Assembly: GCF_019263705.2 (NCBI RefSeq)
Contig: NZ_JADQDK010000001.1
Coordinates: 4,216,001 to 4,280,000 of the forward strand
Reading direction: 5' to 3'
DNA length: 64,000 nucleotides
Source: Pseudonocardia abyssalis
Lineage (GTDB): Bacteria > Actinomycetota > Actinomycetes > Mycobacteriales > Pseudonocardiaceae
Part shown: piece after piece, positions 59,281-64,000 of the stretch
Layout: each line of letters opens with the position of its first letter
Position numbering within the stretch: the first letter of the stretch is position 1
Translations under genes and position numbers: made by a program
The notes under the pieces: model-generated
Told to the model about the DNA's origin: nothing
What the model saw: the letters and a program-made list of their open reading frames with translations, nothing else
Databases searched by the model: none

Positions 59281-59969
59281 CGACCTCCTTCGCCCGGGCC
59301 CTGTCCGGGCACGACGCCGAACTCGTGCGCAGCGACGGCGGCACCGCCCGGCTCGACGTCGACCGGTGGCGCGGTGCGGCGGCCGGCGAGGACGCCTGGC
59401 TGATCGAGCGCTGCCGCGGCTCCACGATCGACCTCGGCTGCGGGCCGGGGCGGCTCGTCGAGGCACTGGTCGCGCGCGGGATCGAGACCCTCGGGGTCGA
59501 CGTCTCGCCGGAGGCCGTCGCACAGTGCACCGGCCGCGGGGTCCCCGTCCTGAACGCCGACGTCTTCGCCCCGTTGCCCCGCGAAGGACTCTGGTCGCAC
59601 GCGCTGCTCGCCGACGGCAACCTCGGCATCGGCGGCGACCCGGCCGCCCTGCTGCACCGGGCGGGCCGGATCGTCGGACCGGGCGGAACCGTGCTCGTGG
59701 AGCTGGACCCGGCCGAGCCCGGACTGTGGCGCGGCGAGGCACGGGTGCGCAGCCGCGACGACCTCACCCCGCCGTTCCCGTGGGCCTGCGCGGGGCTCGC
59801 GGCGTTCCCCGACCTCGCCGCCGGCGCCGGCCTGCGGGTCGGCGCCTGCCACCGCGGCGTGCGCCAGTTCGTGGAGCTGTGGCGGGACCACGCCGATGCC
59901 GGGAGGGGGTGTCGGCACCGACGCGGCCCGCTGGTCCCCGAACGCGGGGCACCACGGGGGACCAGGTGA
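59277..59969 (+). CDS. Class I SAM-dependent methyltransferase
   Basis: 230 residues. SAM motif I is STIDLGCGPGRLVEALVARG, then TLGVDVSPEAV (acidic loop) and a motif II/III region SHALLADGNLGIGGDPAALL. The DRWRGAAAGEDAWLIERC segment precedes. The C terminus is Arg/Gly-rich and does not look conserved. GTG at 59277 overlaps the DUF2064 stop. Last gene of the operon. The substrate is unknown; a glycosylated small molecule or lipid is one possibility. Confidence 0.85.
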   Translation: MTTSFARALSGHDAELVRSDGGTARLDVDRWRGAAAGEDAWLIERCRGSTIDLGCGPGRLVEALVARGIETLGVDVSPEAVAQCTGRGVPVLNADVFAPLPREGLWSHALLADGNLGIGGDPAALLHRAGRIVGPGGTVLVELDPAEPGLWRGEARVRSRDDLTPPFPWACAGLAAFPDLAAGAGLRVGACHRGVRQFVELWRDHADAGRGCRHRRGPLVPERGAPRGTR

Positions 59970-60120
59970 ACGAGACCACCCCCGCGGGAGTACCGCAAGG
60001 CCCGGATGGATCAGTACACACAGGACGCAACGTGCTCGGTCGGTCCAGCCACCGACGGTGACACCCCCGGCGCGCCACCCGTCCGGCATCGCCCGATCGC
60101 ACGCACCGCACGGGCCGGCG

Positions 60121-61878
60121 TCAGCCGGGCTCCCCGCCCAGCGTGACGTCGACCGGTTGCCCGTCCACGACCAGCGTGACGAGATCCCCCGGGGCGTTCT
60201 CCCGGATCGCCGCGATCAGGTCGTTGCCGTTGGTGACGACCCGGTCCCCGACCCGCGTGACGACCTGGCCCTGCCGGATCCCGGCCAGCTCGGCCGGACC
60301 GCCGGGGACGATGCTGTTGAGCACCGCGCCGTCGAGCTCCTGCGCATTGCCCGCGTTGACGCCGGCACCGAGGATCGCGCGGGTGGCTCGGCCGGTGGTC
60401 TCCAGCTCCTGCGCGGTGCGCCGGGCCTGGTTCACGGGGATCGCGAACCCGACGCCGATCGACCCGCCCTCCGCCCCGGTCGTGGCGATCACCGAGTTGA
60501 TCCCGACGACGCGGCCCTGCATGTCGGTCAGCGGACCGCCGGAGTTGCCGGGGTTGATCGCGGCGTCGGTCTGCAGCGCACTGAGCACCGTGGCCTCGCT
60601 CGCCCCGGACTCCTCCCCCACGCTCACGGCGCGGTCGACCGCGCTGACGATCCCGGTCGTCACCGTGCCGCCCAGGCCCAGCGGGGAGCCGAACGCGACG
60701 ACCTGCTGGCCGACGCGGACCGCGTCGGAGTCGCCGAACTCGATCGGCGTCAGGCCGGACACGCCGGGGGCGCGGATCACGGCGAGGTCGGAGCCGGGAT
60801 CGAGGCCGACGACGTCGGCGGGTGCGGTGGTGCCGTCCTGGAACACCGCCAGGATCGAGCCGCCGCCCGTGGCCACCTCGACGACGTGGTTGTTGGTGAG
60901 GATCAGGCCGTCCTCCGACAGCACCATCCCCGAGCCCTCGCCCGCCCCCGCGGTCCCCTGTACCAGCAGCCGGACGACGGACGGCAGCACGCGCTCGGCC
61001 ACCGCCTCGACCGGGCTGAGCGGGGTGGTCGAGGAGTCCGGTGCGGGCAGGGGGGCGCCGAGCACCCCGGACGAACCGCCGCTCCCGCCCCCGCTCCCGG
61101 CGAGCGTGGCGCCGACGACACCGCCCACCCCTCCGCCGAGCAGCGCGGCGACCAGCCCGATCGCGACGAGCGCGCCGCGGCCGGTGCGGCGCTCCTTCGG
61201 CGGTGCGACGTGCTGACCCGCGTTCGGCGGGCCGCCGTACGTCCCGACGGCCGGGTAGGCGCCGCTGCCCTGGACGCCGCTTCCCGGGCCGCCACCGCCC
61301 GGGACGCCGCTGCTCGGGACGCCGCTGCCCGGGCCACCGTGAGCGGCGCCGCTGTACCCGCCGACCGCATGGGTGCCGCCGTACGCACCCCCGCCCGACT
61401 GTCCGCCCGGGTACCCGCCACCGGGGGTCCCGTAGGTGCCCTGCGCGGACTGGCCGGCGCCCTGCGCGTACTGCGTGGATCCGTGCTGCGCCGATCCCTG
61501 CTGCGCCGACCCGTACTGCGCCGACCCGTACTGCGCCGACCCGTACTGCGCCGACCCGTACTGCGCCGACCCGTGGTGGCCCGCTCCCGGGCGGCCCGAT
61601 CCGTGCTGAGTGCCGGATCCGTGCTGGGCGCCCGGCCCGAACTGGGCGGTCGATGCCGGCCGGGCCGCCGGTCCGGCCTGCGCCGATCCGCCGCCGTGAC
61701 CTCCCACGGCCGCCTGCTGACCGGTCCCCTGCACGCCACCCGCTGCGGGCTGCTGCTCCGCCGGCCGCGCGTACGGGTCGGCGTCGGCGGCACCACCGGT
61801 GTCGGGTCGGGGGTGGAAGGTCGTCTCGGCTGCGCGATCCGGGCGGGGCTCGTCGGGGCCGGGGGTGTCGTTGGACAT
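60121..61878 (-). CDS. Membrane-anchored HtrA/PepD serine protease
   Basis: 585 residues. A long low-complexity cytosolic region (1-228) rich in Gly, Ser, Gln and Ala contains GSAQY repeats (about 101-130) and GSGVP/GGYPGG repeats. A membrane helix GALVAIGLVAALLGGGVGGVVGA follows (about 233-258). The trypsin-like domain has His in TNNHVVEV (about 329), Asp in GSDLAVIR (about 361) and Ser in NPGNSGGPL (about 444). The PDZ domain closes the protein (RQGQVVTRVGDRVV). This matches mycobacterial PepD (Rv0983), the MprAB target. ATG at 61878; it lies 66 bp downstream of mprB on the same strand. Confidence 0.93.
   Translation of the reverse strand: MSNDTPGPDEPRPDRAAETTFHPRPDTGGAADADPYARPAEQQPAAGGVQGTGQQAAVGGHGGGSAQAGPAARPASTAQFGPGAQHGSGTQHGSGRPGAGHHGSAQYGSAQYGSAQYGSAQYGSAQQGSAQHGSTQYAQGAGQSAQGTYGTPGGGYPGGQSGGGAYGGTHAVGGYSGAAHGGPGSGVPSSGVPGGGGPGSGVQGSGAYPAVGTYGGPPNAGQHVAPPKERRTGRGALVAIGLVAALLGGGVGGVVGATLAGSGGGSGGSSGVLGAPLPAPDSSTTPLSPVEAVAERVLPSVVRLLVQGTAGAGEGSGMVLSEDGLILTNNHVVEVATGGGSILAVFQDGTTAPADVVGLDPGSDLAVIRAPGVSGLTPIEFGDSDAVRVGQQVVAFGSPLGLGGTVTTGIVSAVDRAVSVGEESGASEATVLSALQTDAAINPGNSGGPLTDMQGRVVGINSVIATTGAEGGSIGVGFAIPVNQARRTAQELETTGRATRAILGAGVNAGNAQELDGAVLNSIVPGGPAELAGIRQGQVVTRVGDRVVTNGNDLIAAIRENAPGDLVTLVVDGQPVDVTLGGEPG
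61487..61575 (-). repeat. 15-bp tandem repeat in the htrA/pepD gene
   Basis: Five to six copies of a 15-bp unit (plus strand TGCGCCGACCCGTAC) encode (GSAQY)n in the cytosolic region; the first and last units are degenerate. The unit length keeps the reading frame, so copy number can vary without frameshift. Confidence 0.85.
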
Positions 61879-61944
61879 GACCTCACCACGTTCGGGGGTT
61901 CACCGGTCGCGGACCCGCCACGCCAGCCTAGGACGCAACCGACG

Positions 61945-63378
61945 CTACTGCCCGGTCGGCGGGACCCCTCCCGGCGAGCGACCCGGCAGCCGCAGCGCCA
62001 TCGACGCCCCGCCACCGGGGGCCCGGCCCGCCCACACCGCGCCGAGGTGGCGCACCGCGACCTGCCGCACGATCGCCAGGCCGAGCCCGGATCCGGGCAT
62101 GGTGCGGGCACGGTCGGCGCGGTAGAAGCGGTCGAACACGCGCGGGAGATCCTCCTCGGCGATGCCCGGGCCCTCGTCGGCCACCTCCAGCAGCACCGAC
62201 CACCCGTCGAGCTGGCGCATCCGCACCGCGACCGTGCCCCCGGCGGGGCTCCACTTGGCCGCGTTGTCGAGCAGGTTGAGCACCGCGCGCTCCAGCGCCG
62301 TCGCGTCGCCCATCAGCGTCCACGGCACGAGCTGCGCGTCGAACTCGACGTCGCCCGCGCGCCGCTTCACCCGTTCCAGCGCCCGCTCGACGACGTCGGT
62401 CAGCTCCACCGGCTCGTGCACCTTGAGCGGCGCGTCGTCGCGGGCCAGCTCGACGAGGTCACCGACGAGCGTCGAGAGCTCCTCGATCTGGGCGTGGACG
62501 TCGGTGAGGATCTCCGCGCGGTCGGAGTCGGGCAGCGTCGGGGCACCGGGACGGTTGGCCGAGGCGAGCAGCTCCAGGTTGGTGCGCATCGACGTCAGCG
62601 GCGTGCGCAGCTCGTGCCCGGCGTCGGCGACGAGTCGGCGCTGCTGCTCCTGCGAGGCCGCGAGCGTGCCGAGCATCTCGTTGAAGCTGATCGTGAGCCG
62701 CGCGAGCTCGTCGGCGCCGTCGACGGGGATCGGGCGCAGGTCCCCGGTGGCCGCGACCCGCTCGGTCGCCGACGTCAGCCGCTGCACCGGCCGCAGCCCC
62801 GTGCGGGCGACCGCGATCCCGGCCAGCCCGGCCAGCACGACCCCGACCGCACCGACGAGGGGCAACGCGAACGCGAGCTTGGTCAGCACCTGCTGGGTCG
62901 GGTCGAGCCGCTGTCCCATCACCAGCGCACGGCCCTGCCCGGCCTGCACCGCGACGACGCGGTACGGGTCGTTGCCGATCGACGCCGTACGCACCGACGA
63001 CGTGGCGAGACCCCGCGCGACCTCCAGCTCCGGGCGCTCGATCGGCGGCGAGGACAGCTGCCCCTCGGCCGACTGCGCGCTGCCGTTCGCGGCGAGCAGC
63101 GCGATCCGGATGTCGCCCGCACCCAGGACGTCGGGCGGGATCGTGGAGAGCTGCAGTGGATCCGCCAGCTCGCTCTGCGCGGCGGCGACGGCGCGCTGGA
63201 ACAGGTTGGTGTCGAGCGTGGCGAGGATGTTGGAGCGCACGGTCAGGAACGCGGCGAGCGACACGAGCACCACCGCCATCGCCGCCACCAGCGCGGCGAG
63301 GATCCCGATCCGGGAGCGTAGGGAGAAGCGGTCCAGCATCTCGACGCGCGGGGTGGAGCCGTCGGGCCGGGAACTCAT
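61945..63378 (-). CDS. mprB: Two-component sensor histidine kinase MprB
   Basis: 477 residues. Two membrane helices ([21 protein letters not shown] near 24-45 and [20 protein letters not shown] near 165-190) bracket a periplasmic domain of about 125 residues. HAMP, HisKA with phospho-His in [19 protein letters not shown] (near 252), and HATPase_c with [24 protein letters not shown] and [13 protein letters not shown] follow. ATG at 63378 overlaps the mprA stop (ATGA). Position and architecture match mycobacterial MprB (Rv0982), which senses envelope stress and controls pepD and sigE. Confidence 0.93.
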   Translation of the reverse strand: MSSRPDGSTPRVEMLDRFSLRSRIGILAALVAAMAVVLVSLAAFLTVRSNILATLDTNLFQRAVAAAQSELADPLQLSTIPPDVLGAGDIRIALLAANGSAQSAEGQLSSPPIERPELEVARGLATSSVRTASIGNDPYRVVAVQAGQGRALVMGQRLDPTQQVLTKLAFALPLVGAVGVVLAGLAGIAVARTGLRPVQRLTSATERVAATGDLRPIPVDGADELARLTISFNEMLGTLAASQEQQRRLVADAGHELRTPLTSMRTNLELLASANRPGAPTLPDSDRAEILTDVHAQIEELSTLVGDLVELARDDAPLKVHEPVELTDVVERALERVKRRAGDVEFDAQLVPWTLMGDATALERAVLNLLDNAAKWSPAGGTVAVRMRQLDGWSVLLEVADEGPGIAEEDLPRVFDRFYRADRARTMPGSGLGLAIVRQVAVRHLGAVWAGRAPGGGASMALRLPGRSPGGVPPTGQ

Positions 63379-64000
63379 GGGGCGGTGTCGCGCAGCACGT
63401 ACCCCACCCCGCGCACGGTGTGGATCAGCCGGATCTCGCCCTCGGCCTCGGTCTTGCGGCGCAGGTAGCCGATGTAGACCTCCAGCGCGTTGCCGGTGGT
63501 CGGGAAGTCGTAGCCCCACACCTGCTCGAGGATCTGCGTGCGTGACAGCACCCGTCGCGGGTTCGCGAGCAGCAGCTCCAGCAGCGAGAACTCGGTGCGG
63601 GTGAGGCTGATCGGACGCTCGCCACGGCGGACGTCACGGGTGTCGGGGTCGAGCGAGAGGTCGGCGAACTCCAGCACCGCGCTGTGCCCGGCCGCGGCGG
63701 CCGCCACGTCCTCGGGGGTGCGGCGGCGCAGCAGCGCCCGGAGCCGGGCGAGCAGCTCCTCCAGCGCGAACGGCTTGGGCAGGTAGTCGTCGGCGCCCGC
63801 GTCGAGGCCGGAGACCCGGTCGGACACGGCGTCGCGCGCGGTGAGCACGAGGATCGGCAGCGCGTCGCCCGCCCCGCGCAGCCGCCGGCACACCTCCAGG
63901 CCGTCCAGGCGCGGCATCATCACGTCGAGGACCATCGCGTCGGGCCGCTGGACGTCGACGGCCTCGAGCGCGGCGTAGCCGTCCTCGGCCAGATCCACCT
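63375..64000 (-). CDS. mprA: OmpR-family response regulator MprA (partial)
   Basis: The first visible residues are [15 protein letters not shown]; the N-terminal DD acidic pocket lies beyond the window edge, so the gene is truncated by the window, not by mutation. Visible: phospho-acceptor Asp in [38 protein letters not shown], and the winged helix [41 protein letters not shown] and [10 protein letters not shown]. The start codon is outside, at or above 64000. Coupled with mprB by ATGA overlap. Confidence 0.93.
   Translation of the reverse strand, partial: VDLAEDGYAALEAVDVQRPDAMVLDVMMPRLDGLEVCRRLRGAGDALPILVLTARDAVSDRVSGLDAGADDYLPKPFALEELLARLRALLRRRTPEDVAAAAAGHSAVLEFADLSLDPDTRDVRRGERPISLTRTEFSLLELLLANPRRVLSRTQILEQVWGYDFPTTGNALEVYIGYLRRKTEAEGEIRLIHTVRGVGYVLRDTAP

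Noticed and set aside
59970..60120. Additional small gene between the methyltransferase and htrA
   Set aside because: Frames here are continuations of the antisense of htrA; no start with a ribosome site and no conserved residues.

Overview
The window is 64 kb of very GC-rich, gene-dense actinobacterial chromosome, most likely from Pseudonocardia or a close relative in the Pseudonocardiales (inferred; no marker gene was compared). The case rests on base composition, many GTG starts, GTGA/ATGA stop-start overlaps, and gene content. From mfd on the left to mprA on the right, the gene order follows, with insertions, the Mycobacterium tuberculosis interval Rv0981 to Rv1020: mprA, mprB, pepD, moaB2, mscL, the Rv0991c chaperone, 5-formyl-THF cyclo-ligase, galU, moeA1/glp, rimJ, the Rv0996-type membrane protein, pmt, rsmI, metG, tatD, rpfB, ksgA, ispE, pks16-type acyl-AMP ligase, pth, rplY, prs, glmU and mfd. 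No prophage, integrase, IS element, CRISPR array or rRNA was found.

Region by region. 0-13.5 kb: transcription-repair coupling factor, a full-length tricorn-type S41 protease, a lipoprotein sugar dehydrogenase, a decayed DUF4394 gene, DUF2277, a PIG-L deacetylase/epimerase operon, an acyl desaturase, tRNA-Gln, OsmC and an L,D-transpeptidase. 13.7-25.8 kb: glmU-prs-rplY-pth (wall precursor, PRPP, translation), a fatty-acyl-AMP ligase, an M20 peptidase with an ABC exporter, an ABC remnant, then ABC-F and ispE. 25.9-35.3 kb: a drug exporter, rsmA, rpfB with a long leader, tatD, metG and a type III glutamine synthetase. 35.4-42.3 kb: a double-winged-helix protein, an EamA transporter/CGNR regulator pair, GH15 trehalase-zwf, and a KhtT/KhtU K+/H+ antiporter. 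42.3-54.4 kb: a 22-bp repeat array, rsmI, protein O-mannosyltransferase, a GAF-GGDEF cyclase, tRNA-Ala, the divisome-linked block sepX/glpR-rimJ-glp-galU, a cyclo-ligase, a CIRCE-controlled Ruc/FmdB chaperone, an SAF protein, mscL and moaB. 54.5-64 kb: an epimerase, a DUF559 fragment flanked by inverted repeats, a two-component system, a glycosyltransferase/DUF2064/methyltransferase operon, and the envelope-stress module htrA/pepD-mprB-mprA (mprA cut by the window edge).

The conserved core couples cell-wall growth (glmU, rpfB, L,D-transpeptidase, galU, glp/sepX, pmt) with translation (metG, rsmA, pth, rplY, tRNAs) and stress control (mprAB/htrA, CIRCE, osmC). The least ordinary signals lie between genes and in one operon: (i) a dispersed element built on an 11+11+11 nt plan or a 22-bp period, found downstream of three genes and once in frame inside a glycosyltransferase gene; (ii) a second family with GTGATCGTTCCG termini framing the DUF559 fragment; (iii) an uncharacterised glycosyltransferase/DUF2064/methyltransferase operon; and (iv) a GlnR-like half-site upstream of the type III glutamine synthetase.
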